Source: Nioella nitratireducens (GTDB lineage Bacteria; Pseudomonadota; Alphaproteobacteria; Rhodobacterales; Rhodobacteraceae). Taken from it: a stretch of 64,000 nt of DNA. Positions 53,230 to 62,964 of this stretch are shown one piece after another. A program made the translations under genes and the position numbers. Below the pieces are notes generated by a model that searched no databases, was not told where the DNA came from, and was given only the letters and a program-made list of their open reading frames with translations. The stretch covers positions 1 through 64,000 of the forward strand of contig NZ_MNBW01000009.1 of NCBI RefSeq assembly GCF_001879715.1. Direction: 5' to 3'. Positions within the stretch are counted from its first letter, which is position 1. Each line of letters begins with the position of its first letter.

Positions 53230-54117
53230 TGCCGGCGAAAGGTGTTGGGCGATTTCCTGGTCATCGTATCCCATGACGGCGATGGTTTTTCCGATGGTCT
53301 CGCCAAGCTCTTTCAGGGCCTCGTAGCAGCCGACTGCCATCAGGTCGTTGGCGCAGAAGATGGCATCGGGGCGCTGTCCACGCGCCATCAGTTTCAGCGT
53401 TGCTTCGCGTCCACCGCTCGGCAGGAAGTTGCCTTCGACGATCAGGGACGGATCGACGGGAATGCCTGCGGCCCGCAGGGTCCGCTCATAGCCTTCCATG
53501 CGCTGGTCCGATGCCTCCATCCACGGTTCGCCAGAGATGAACGCGATGGTCTTGTGACCAGAGTCTATCAGGAAGCGCGTAGCTTCCTCGCCGCCCCGCC
53601 TTTCGGCTGGCACCACCGACGCGAAGCGTGTGTCGGGGTCGTAGCAATTCAGCAAAACCGCCCGGTGTTTCGACAATGCCTCGGGCAGTGCCGCCTTTCG
53701 GGTCAGGATTGAGCCGTAGATCACGCCCTCGACCCTGTCGGCGGCCCACTTTCGCAGGATCGCAGTCTCGTAGCCCTTGTCGCCACCGGTCATGACCACC
53801 TCGACAAGCACGTTATGTTTCCACGCCTCTTCCTGCACGCCTTCGATCGAGATCGAGGCGAAGGGGCTGGTCGCCACCTCGTCGAACATCAGCCCGATGA
53901 CACGCAGTCCCGTCGACGCCGGAGGCCGTCCCGCCGAGCGCGGGCGGTAGCCAAGCTCTGCCGCCGCATCCAGCACACGCTGGCGGGTATCGGGGCTGAT
54001 CCGCATGTCTTCCATGCCGTTGAGGACGAAGGAGACAGTCGATTGAGAGACGCCCGCGCGCACCGCGACATCCTTCATCGTGACGCGCGCGCCTTGGGAA
54101 TTCTTGCCGTGAGCCAT
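53086..54117 (-). CDS. LacI-family transcriptional regulator
   Basis: A 343-residue repressor. The helix-turn-helix is VTMKDVAVRAGVSQSTVSFVLNG (about 12-34) and the periplasmic-binding-protein-like effector domain follows, with VIGLMFDEVATSPF, IAFISGEPWMEAS and IFCANDLMAVGCYEALKELG. It is divergent from the sugar ABC operon, so it most likely represses that operon until its sugar is bound. The last 144 bases overlap the 3' end of the DUF4415 gene. The ATG is 54115-54117. Confidence 0.92.
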   Translation of the reverse strand: MAHGKNSQGARVTMKDVAVRAGVSQSTVSFVLNGMEDMRISPDTRQRVLDAAAELGYRPRSAGRPPASTGLRVIGLMFDEVATSPFASISIEGVQEEAWKHNVLVEVVMTGGDKGYETAILRKWAADRVEGVIYGSILTRKAALPEALSKHRAVLLNCYDPDTRFASVVPAERRGGEEATRFLIDSGHKTIAFISGEPWMEASDQRMEGYERTLRAAGIPVDPSLIVEGNFLPSGGREATLKLMARGQRPDAIFCANDLMAVGCYEALKELGETIGKTIAVMGYDDQEIAQHLSPALSTVLLPHREMGQWCASRLLESDAKDSHQERMECPVVPRASHLRSGE

Positions 54118-54143
54118 GCACGCACCATAGCGGGTTGCGTTCC

Positions 54144-54172
54144 GCTAATAAATATTGCTAATATTTTTAGCA
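54144..54172. promoter_or_regulatory. Probable LacI-type operator in the divergent gap
   Basis: TGCTAA-TATTT-TTAGCA at 54156-54172 is a perfect 17-bp inverted repeat with a 5-base centre, and a further GCTAAT half-site lies at 54144. This AT-rich palindrome stands out in GC-rich surroundings, 27 bases from the lacI start and 66 bases before the permease start. Binding by the adjacent regulator is inferred. Confidence 0.55.
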
Positions 54173-54237
54173 GAGGAAAACCGGGAGGATTCGGGCCTAT
54201 AGCCCGACCGGAGATCGACCTGCAGGGAGGGCAGTCG

Positions 54238-55332
54238 GTGACCAGTATCAACAAACGCCGCAACCATCTGAGCGAAGCGCAGGCCGCATGGGTTCTGTTG
54301 TTGCCATTTCTGGCGGTCTACGGGGCGTTTCTTGTCTACCCGTTCTTCCGTGGCATCTGGATCAGCCTGCATGACTGGAACCTGTTGGCCGTAGCCTTCA
54401 ACCCGGATGCCCGCGAATTCGTAGGAGTCCGCAATTACGAACGCATCATGTGGGGGCGGAACATCGAATGGGCCGCCCTTGCCCATCCGACCTTGCAGAT
54501 CCTCGGGATCGCCGGGGTCGGTATCAGTGTCTTCCTTCGCTGGACGAACCGGGCCAGCCGCGCCACCGCCATTGCCCTTGGGCTGGCCTCGGTGCTGCTC
54601 TTTGTCCTCCCCGGCTTCCACCCCGGCGAAGGAGGGCGCTGGTATGATCGACGGTTTTGGCCAACCGTCGGCAATACGATCACCTTTGTGGGTCTGACGG
54701 TGCCCGGCGTCACGATCTCTGCGCTTGTGCTCGCGGCTGCCCTGAACCGTGAAACGCGGGCCATGTCGGTGCTGCGAACGCTGTTCTTCCTCAGTCAGGT
54801 CTTGTCGGTGACCGTGGTCACGCTGATCTGGCAGATCATGTTTTCGCCCCGGCAAGGGCTGATCGCCAATCTCACCGAGCTGTTCGGGGGATCGCCGATC
54901 GTGTGGCTGACCGATGAAAGCTTTGCCATGGCGGCCATCGTCATAACCACGATCTGGTGGTCGCTCGGCATCGCGATGATCCTGTTCCTGGCTGGTTTGC
55001 AGGATATCTCGAAAGACCTTTACGAGGCGGGTGCGCTCGACAATGCCACGGGGTTGCGCGCGTTCTGGCATATCACCCTGCCCAATCTGAAACGCACCGT
55101 GACGGTGGTGGTCGTGTTGCAAATAATTCTGCATTTTCAGGTATTTGGGCAATCCCACCTGATGACCAACGGTGGCCCTAACGACACCACGCAGGTGTTG
55201 GTGCGCTACATCTACCAGACCGCGTTCCGCGATAGCGAACTGGGGCGCGCCTCGGCAATGGCGGTGTTCCTCTTCGTCATCATGGGGTCGTTCTCGATCC
55301 TGCAATTCATTCTCGGACGGGAGGACGACTGA
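54238..55332 (+). CDS. Sugar ABC transporter permease, UgpA/MalF-type, with extra membrane segment
   Basis: A 364-residue inner membrane permease. The EAA loop that contacts the ATPase is EAGALDNATGLRAFWHITLPNL. Compared with the usual 290-300 residues there is an insertion of about 64 residues (74-137) between FVGVRNYERIMWG and RRFWPTVGNTITFV, with two added hydrophobic stretches. The start is GTG 54238; GGGAGG lies 7 bases upstream. It forms a pair with the next permease through a TGATG junction. Confidence 0.9.
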   Translation: MTSINKRRNHLSEAQAAWVLLLPFLAVYGAFLVYPFFRGIWISLHDWNLLAVAFNPDAREFVGVRNYERIMWGRNIEWAALAHPTLQILGIAGVGISVFLRWTNRASRATAIALGLASVLLFVLPGFHPGEGGRWYDRRFWPTVGNTITFVGLTVPGVTISALVLAAALNRETRAMSVLRTLFFLSQVLSVTVVTLIWQIMFSPRQGLIANLTELFGGSPIVWLTDESFAMAAIVITTIWWSLGIAMILFLAGLQDISKDLYEAGALDNATGLRAFWHITLPNLKRTVTVVVVLQIILHFQVFGQSHLMTNGGPNDTTQVLVRYIYQTAFRDSELGRASAMAVFLFVIMGSFSILQFILGREDD

Positions 55333-56168
55333 TGCTGACCCGTGGCTACTATTGGCTGGTGACGGCGCTGGCGATCCCGGCCTTCCTGTGGCTGGTGCCG
55401 ACGATCTGGATGGTGTCGCTGTCCTTTCAACCCAACGAGGTTCTGGCGCGCACCACGTCCTCTACCGCGCTTGGGCTTGTGCCGGTTCCCTTCACGTTCG
55501 AGAATTACACCGCGCTGTTTTCTTTCGGGCAAACGCCGCTGTGGTTCCTGAATTCGGTGATCGTTGCGCTTGGCATGACGCTTGGCGTGCTGGCGGTCTC
55601 AACCACTGCGGGCTACGCGTTGGCGCGGCTGGATTTCCGGTTCAAGACGCCGGTGATGATCCTGTGCCTCATTGGCCTGATGGTGCCCGAGCAGGCTGTG
55701 TTCATCCCGCTCTACACCATGTTCGCCGATCTCGGCTGGCACAACAGCTATCACGCGCTGATCCTGCCGCGCATGGCGGTGCCGATCGGAGTGTTCCTGA
55801 TGATGCAGTTCTTTCGGGCGATCCCGCAAGACATCGAAGAGGCCGCGCGCCTCGATGGCGTGGGCTGGTTGCAAATCTTTCGCTACGTGATGCTGCCCCT
55901 GGCACGTCCGGCGATGATGACGCTGGCAATCCTGACGTTCCTCTATGCGTGGAACGACTATCTCTGGCCGCTCGTTTCGGCACAGCAGCGGGAATTTTTC
56001 ACCATCACGCTCGGCCTTGCCAGCATTCAATCGAATTTCGCGCAATCGGAGGGGCTGGGCCGTGTCATGGCCTCGGGCGTTATCGCCTCGCTTCCGGTCG
56101 TGATCCTGTTCCTGATCTTCCAGCGCTACGTCGTCCAGGCGATGACTGCCGGCGGAAGCAAAGGATGA
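55332..56168 (+). CDS. Sugar ABC transporter permease, UgpE/MalG-type
   Basis: A 278-residue permease with six helices and the EAA loop EEAARLDGVGWLQIFRYVMLPLARP. The N-terminus GYYWLVTALAIPAFLWLVPTIWMVSLSF and the PEQAVFIPLYTMFADLGW segment fit the MalG-type partner. It overlaps the first permease by one base (TGATG) and lies 41 bases before the binding protein gene. Together they should form the channel of a CUT1-type importer. Confidence 0.92.
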   Translation: MLTRGYYWLVTALAIPAFLWLVPTIWMVSLSFQPNEVLARTTSSTALGLVPVPFTFENYTALFSFGQTPLWFLNSVIVALGMTLGVLAVSTTAGYALARLDFRFKTPVMILCLIGLMVPEQAVFIPLYTMFADLGWHNSYHALILPRMAVPIGVFLMMQFFRAIPQDIEEAARLDGVGWLQIFRYVMLPLARPAMMTLAILTFLYAWNDYLWPLVSAQQREFFTITLGLASIQSNFAQSEGLGRVMASGVIASLPVVILFLIFQRYVVQAMTAGGSKG

Positions 56169-56209
56169 CACCGGGGGATAACCCCAAAATACAAACCGGG
56201 AGGAGACCC

Positions 56210-57496
56210 ATGAAACAGATCGTAATCGGGGCGGCAATGGTCGCGGCCACCGTGACCGGCGCAACCGCGCAAGAGGTGACGCTTGGCCGTTTCTTCGGCG
56301 CCTGTGAAGATGCAGGCACCGACACCACCACCAGCGTGGGAGAGGCCTGTATCATCCAGTCCATCATCAACGCCGCGTCCGAACAGATCGACGGCGTTAC
56401 CGTCAACACGCTGCCCACCGACTGGGGCAACTACTACGACCAGATCAAGGCGGCCTATGCCGGGGGCACGCCGCCCGACATCCATGTCTTGCACCGCTCG
56501 GCTCTGGCTGAATTCGCGGGGCTTGGCGCATTGGCCGATCTGACCGACGACCTGGAGGCCGCCGGGATCGACCCCAACGACTGGGCCGACGCTGCACGCG
56601 ATGCGGTGACGGTGGACGGTCGCATCATGGCCGTGCCGATGGATTTTCACGCCAACCTCTGGCACGTGAACATGGACCTGATGGAACAGGCGGGCCTTGT
56701 CGATGACAATGGAGAGCCGATCCTGCCGACGTCGCCGGAAGAGTTGTTGCAGCAGGCCCAGATGGTCCATGACGCAACCGGCCAAGATTACCTTGCCGCC
56801 GATTTCGCACAATTTCCCATTGGTGTGCGGCTGGTGCTGTCGCTGATGTGGCAGCAGGGCGAGAACATCTTTACCGAGGACGGCACGGCCACCATCGACA
56901 CCGAGGCCGCCCGCAACGCGATCACCGCGATCACCCAACTCTTCGACGCAGGGCTCGCCAATCCTCAATTGAACTACGCCGACAGCCAGCAGGCTTTCCT
57001 GAACGGCGAAGCGGCGATCCTCGTGAATGGCACATGGGTCGTGGACCTTTACGATTCCGAGGCGGCTGATCCCGACGTGGCTTTGTCCAACTACTACGTG
57101 GCTGACTTCCCGACGCTCTTCGACGAAGGCGCAACATGGGCCGACAGCCATATGTGGGCGATCCCGGCCTCGGTTCAGCGGGACGACCCCGAGACCTATC
57201 AGGCCGCGTTGCAGGTTCTGGCGTTCATCAACGATCACAACATCGACTGGGCCCGGACTGGCCACATGTCCGTGCGCAATTCGGTTCTGAGCTCTGACGC
57301 CTATGCCGCCCTGCCGCACCGCTCGGAATATGCCGGCACCGCGGAAATCGCCCGCGATACGCCGCCCTCAGAGCGATATGGCGCTATCCAGGACGTGCTG
57401 AATCGCGAATTTCAGGCGATCTGGCTGACCGACAAGCCGATCGGCGACGCGCTCGGCGATGCCGAGTTGGACGTTCAGGATCTGCTTGACCGCTAA
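56210..57496 (+). CDS. Sugar ABC transporter substrate-binding protein
   Basis: A 428-residue periplasmic protein. The signal MKQIVIGAAMVAATVTGATA precedes EVTLGRFFGACEDAGTD. The two-lobe CUT1 fold is shown by QIKAAYAGGTPPDIHVLHRS, AVPMDFHANLWHVNMDLMEQAGL, FLNGEAAILVNGTWVVDLYD and the AIPASVQRDD hinge. Two Cys near the N-terminus (GACEDAG, GEACIIQ) could form a disulfide. Likely ligand is an oligosaccharide, since a glycoside hydrolase follows. AGGAGA precedes the ATG. Confidence 0.92.
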   Translation: MKQIVIGAAMVAATVTGATAQEVTLGRFFGACEDAGTDTTTSVGEACIIQSIINAASEQIDGVTVNTLPTDWGNYYDQIKAAYAGGTPPDIHVLHRSALAEFAGLGALADLTDDLEAAGIDPNDWADAARDAVTVDGRIMAVPMDFHANLWHVNMDLMEQAGLVDDNGEPILPTSPEELLQQAQMVHDATGQDYLAADFAQFPIGVRLVLSLMWQQGENIFTEDGTATIDTEAARNAITAITQLFDAGLANPQLNYADSQQAFLNGEAAILVNGTWVVDLYDSEAADPDVALSNYYVADFPTLFDEGATWADSHMWAIPASVQRDDPETYQAALQVLAFINDHNIDWARTGHMSVRNSVLSSDAYAALPHRSEYAGTAEIARDTPPSERYGAIQDVLNREFQAIWLTDKPIGDALGDAELDVQDLLDR

Positions 57497-57509
57497 GACC
57501 CATCGACCA

Positions 57510-57556
57510 GGCCCGTCCCCGCGGTAGGGGGCGGGCCGTATTTTGCCAAGACGAGG
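57510..57556 (+). terminator. Hairpin between binding protein and hydrolase genes (repeat copy C)
   Basis: GGCCCGTCCCC (57510-57520) pairs with GGGGGCGGGCC (57527-57537), followed by GTATTTT. It can act as a partial terminator that keeps the binding protein more abundant than the hydrolase. The following GTATTTTGCCAAGACGAGG resembles the tail of repeats A and B; its GAGG serves as ribosome binding site for the hydrolase. Confidence 0.65.
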
Positions 57557-57562
57557 CCGCCA

Positions 57563-58663
57563 ATGACCCGCTGGACACAATCGGATGCCAATCGCTGGTG
57601 GTCCTCCAAGCCCTGGATTTGCGGGGTCAATTTCCTGCCCTCCACGGCGGTGAACTTCCTGGAGATGTGGCACCCCGACAGTTTCGACCGCCCAACGATC
57701 GAGCGCGAACTGGGGTGGGCGGGCGAGATCGGGTTCAATGCAATCCGCGTCAACCTGCACGCGCTGGTATGGGAACATGACGCAGAGGGCCAGCTGGAGA
57801 GGCTCGACTGGCTCATGGGTGTCGCGGATCGCAACGGCATGGCCACCGTCCCCTGTTTTTTCGACGATTGCGGATTCGGTGGTGCCGAGCCGGTTTACGG
57901 GCCGCAGCCTGACCCGGTGCCCGACGTCCACAACAGCCGTGCAGTGGCCAGCCCCGGACGCCTGGCGGTGCAGGATCGCGCCCGCTGGCCCGGCTACGAG
58001 GCCTATCTGCGCGGGATCACCCGCGCCTTTCGCAGCGACGCGCGGGTGCTGTTCTGGGATCTCTACAACGAACCCGGCAACCGCATGGTCTTCACCGCAG
58101 ATGGCGCGCAGGAACACGTTCCGGATTTTTCCGCCGATAGCCTTGCCCTCATGCGCGCCTGCTTCGACTGGGCGCGCGTCGAGGCCCCCGAACAGCCGCT
58201 GACCGTCGGTGCATGGACAACGCCCCTGCCGGGCTCGACCGATGCGCCCTACCAGACAGAGATGGACCGGGCCGCGTTGGACCTGTCCGATATCATCACC
58301 TTCCACGCCTATTGGGACGCGCCCCATGTGGGCCGGTTCATCGACCATCTGGCCCCCTTGGAGCGGCCCATGCTTTGTACGGAATGGATGGCCCGTCCTA
58401 TCGGCAGCCGCATTGACGATCAGTTGGACCTGTACAAATCACGTGGCGTCGGCTGCTTTCAATGGGGGCTGGTCAAGGGCCGCACCCAGACGCACCTGCC
58501 ATGGCCAGCCGAACTGGTCAAAGCGCATGGAGGGCAGGCGGATCGCAGTGTCTGGTTTCATGACCTGCTCCATCAGGATGGCACGCCATATATCGAAGAC
58601 GAAATCGGTTTGACCAGGGAATTGACCGGCACGCCTGCCACCACTCGGCAGGTTTCCGGATAA
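57563..58663 (+). CDS. Cytoplasmic glycoside hydrolase, GH5-like clan A (xylanase/mannanase-type)
   Basis: A 366-residue (beta/alpha)8-barrel hydrolase. The acid/base Glu170 is in FWDLYNEPGN and the nucleophile Glu274 in MLCTEWMARP, with IRVNLHAL and ITFHAYW as further clan A motifs. Similar proteins are annotated as 1,4-beta-xylanase or cellulase-family. No signal peptide is seen, so it should act on sugars brought in by the ABC importer. GAGG precedes the ATG. It ends the operon and converges on gyrB. Confidence 0.85.
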   Translation: MTRWTQSDANRWWSSKPWICGVNFLPSTAVNFLEMWHPDSFDRPTIERELGWAGEIGFNAIRVNLHALVWEHDAEGQLERLDWLMGVADRNGMATVPCFFDDCGFGGAEPVYGPQPDPVPDVHNSRAVASPGRLAVQDRARWPGYEAYLRGITRAFRSDARVLFWDLYNEPGNRMVFTADGAQEHVPDFSADSLALMRACFDWARVEAPEQPLTVGAWTTPLPGSTDAPYQTEMDRAALDLSDIITFHAYWDAPHVGRFIDHLAPLERPMLCTEWMARPIGSRIDDQLDLYKSRGVGCFQWGLVKGRTQTHLPWPAELVKAHGGQADRSVWFHDLLHQDGTPYIEDEIGLTRELTGTPATTRQVSG

Positions 58664-58772
58664 GTGAACCTTGCCGCATCGCTTTGGCAGCCCGCGCCTT
58701 GCCATGAAGGGCGGTTGCGCTTGATTGAGGGACCGCGGGGTTGGCCCGCGATCCGCCCAACCTGCATCTGTC

Positions 58773-61286
<2,514 letters not shown>

Positions 61287-61375
61287 CTACCGGTTCTGGC
61301 GCTGTTCAGGGCGTCTTGCCCCACGCTTGCGGGTCAACCGGCCACAGGCTGTCCCTTTCGCGGCGTCGGGCCCCC

Positions 61376-61996
61376 TCAGGTCAAAGCAATGATCCCCGCC
61401 ACTCCGATCAGCAACCCGCCTGCAACGCGGTTGACGGTGGCAAGAGCCCCGGGAGAGGTGATCAACCGCCGCGCCCGGTCCACGAACGCGGAAAACATCA
61501 GGTTGCCGACGAGCGGTACCCCCATCGAGATCAGCGCGATCACGGCCACGTCCGACCGTGTCAGCGTGGTCAGATCGAAGAAGCCGGGCAGCATCCCCAT
61601 GTAAAACAGCACCGCCTTGGGATTGGCAAGGATCGCCGCCAGCCCGGCGACGAACCCGGCCCATGCCCCCTTGCGATTCAGGCGACTGTCGGCCTCGATT
61701 CCCCGGTTGGCATGGCGGATCAGCATCAGCCCCATCAGGGCAAACACCGCCACCGCCAGCCAGCGCAGGATGTCCATCACCCCCGCATAGCTTTGCACCA
61801 CCCAGCTCAGCCCGAGGATCGCCAGCAGCGACCACGCCATATCGCCAAGCGCGACGCCCAGCATCAACGGCAACGCCGCGCCGACCCCATGCGCCAGCGT
61901 CCGCGCGGCAAGCGCCAGCCAGACCGGCCCCGGCGTCAGGAACAGGATGAACAGTGCCCCGGCATAGAGCGCGGCCTGCGCGAGGGTAAGCGTCAT
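61376..61996 (-). CDS. LysE/RhtB-family amino acid exporter
   Basis: A 206-residue membrane protein with six helices. The start MTLTLAQAALYAGALFILFLTPGPVWLALAARTLAHG has the family GP motif, and AAILANPKAVLFYMGMLPGFFDLTTLT is the NPKA motif of LysE/RhtB exporters. The amino acid exported is not known. The ATG at 61994-61996 is used. It lies in the recF-gyrB interval, 10 bases after the GNAT gene. Confidence 0.88.
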   Translation of the reverse strand: MTLTLAQAALYAGALFILFLTPGPVWLALAARTLAHGVGAALPLMLGVALGDMAWSLLAILGLSWVVQSYAGVMDILRWLAVAVFALMGLMLIRHANRGIEADSRLNRKGAWAGFVAGLAAILANPKAVLFYMGMLPGFFDLTTLTRSDVAVIALISMGVPLVGNLMFSAFVDRARRLITSPGALATVNRVAGGLLIGVAGIIALT

Positions 61997-62006
61997 GGAA
62001 AGCCTC

Positions 62007-62540
62007 TCAGAACAGCGGGCCGAGCAGGTCAATCGCCGCCCGTCCGTCCCAGTGCCTAGAGCCGAGTGGAAGCACCATCAAGCTTTCGATTGTATCGGTA
62101 ACAACCCCTGCGGGGCGGCCGCTGTCAAAGGCGATGTGGGTGACGGGATTGGATTGCGCCTTGAACCCGAGCGGGGCGTAAAGGCCGGGATGACCGAAAA
62201 GGACCATGGCCTCTGCCACGGTGTCTCTGGCTTGGGCTATGGCCTGTTTCATCAAAGCGCTGCCGATGCCTCGGCCTTGATGGTCGGGATGGGTGGCCAC
62301 CTCGGCGACGCCTGCGATCGTCAGTATCTCGGCGCCCATCCCGATGGCCCGGAGGTGAAGTGCGACATGGCCGATCAGCCCCGGGCCTGCCCAAGCCATG
62401 ATCCGCAGGTGGTGGCGCTGCTTGTGAAAAGAGCGGCCTCCGAACCCGGCCTCCGTCCCGAACGCGGCTTGCAACAGGTCGGCAATGGCCTGATCCGCGT
62501 CACGCGCCAGCGCGTGTTCCGGCGTGATCTCAATCCGCAT
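62007..62540 (-). CDS. GNAT-family N-acetyltransferase
   Basis: A 177-residue GNAT. The acetyl-CoA motif A is VATHPDHQGRGIGSALMKQAI, with AGVAEVA as the preceding strand and MVLFGHPGLYAPLGFKAQ downstream. Some similarity to NodA-type acyltransferases may exist, but substrate is unknown. The ATG at 62538-62540 overlaps the VOC gene by 11 bases, so the two are co-translated. Confidence 0.85.
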   Translation of the reverse strand: MRIEITPEHALARDADQAIADLLQAAFGTEAGFGGRSFHKQRHHLRIMAWAGPGLIGHVALHLRAIGMGAEILTIAGVAEVATHPDHQGRGIGSALMKQAIAQARDTVAEAMVLFGHPGLYAPLGFKAQSNPVTHIAFDSGRPAGVVTDTIESLMVLPLGSRHWDGRAAIDLLGPLF

Positions 62541-62964
62541 CGGGCAAGGTCAGGCTGCCGTCGTCGTTGAGCGGCCAGAAAGGGTTCATCGCCAGTTCCC
62601 AGACATGGCCGTCAGGGTCCGCGAAATAGCCAGAATAGCCGCCCCAGAACACCGTTTGGGGTGCCTTCAGGGCGGTCGCCCCGGCCTGAACCGCGCGGGC
62701 ATAGGCGGCGTCCACCTCGGCTTCGGTCGCAAAGTTCTGCGCAAGGGTCGTGGCCCTGGTGCCAAGCGCCGCCCCGGCGCGGCCCTGATCCGCCGCCAGA
62801 TCCTCTACCCCGAACAACCCAACGGCAAACCCGTTCGCCTGGTAAAATGTCACGGCCTCCTGGCTCTCTGGGTGCATTTTCCAGCCGAGCGCGGCATAGA
62901 AGGCGCGTGACCGGGCCATGTCGGCCACGCCAAGAGTGATGAGGGTAACGCGCTGTGGGGTCAT
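62530..62964 (-). CDS. VOC-family (glyoxalase-like) protein
   Basis: A 144-residue protein with one pair of vicinal oxygen chelate modules (VTLITLGVADMARSRAFYAALGW... and GYSGYFADPDGHVWELAMNPFW). It lacks enough context to name a substrate; relatives include lactoylglutathione lyases and antibiotic-resistance proteins. The ATG at 62962-62964 overlaps the recF stop (ATGA), which shows it is part of the recF transcript. Confidence 0.85.
   Translation of the reverse strand: MTPQRVTLITLGVADMARSRAFYAALGWKMHPESQEAVTFYQANGFAVGLFGVEDLAADQGRAGAALGTRATTLAQNFATEAEVDAAYARAVQAGATALKAPQTVFWGGYSGYFADPDGHVWELAMNPFWPLNDDGSLTLPDAD

Noticed and set aside
58734-58750. CGCGGG/CCCGCG hairpin between the hydrolase and gyrB genes as terminator
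   Set aside because: No T-tract on either strand and a small stem; it may contribute to folding but is not supported as a terminator.
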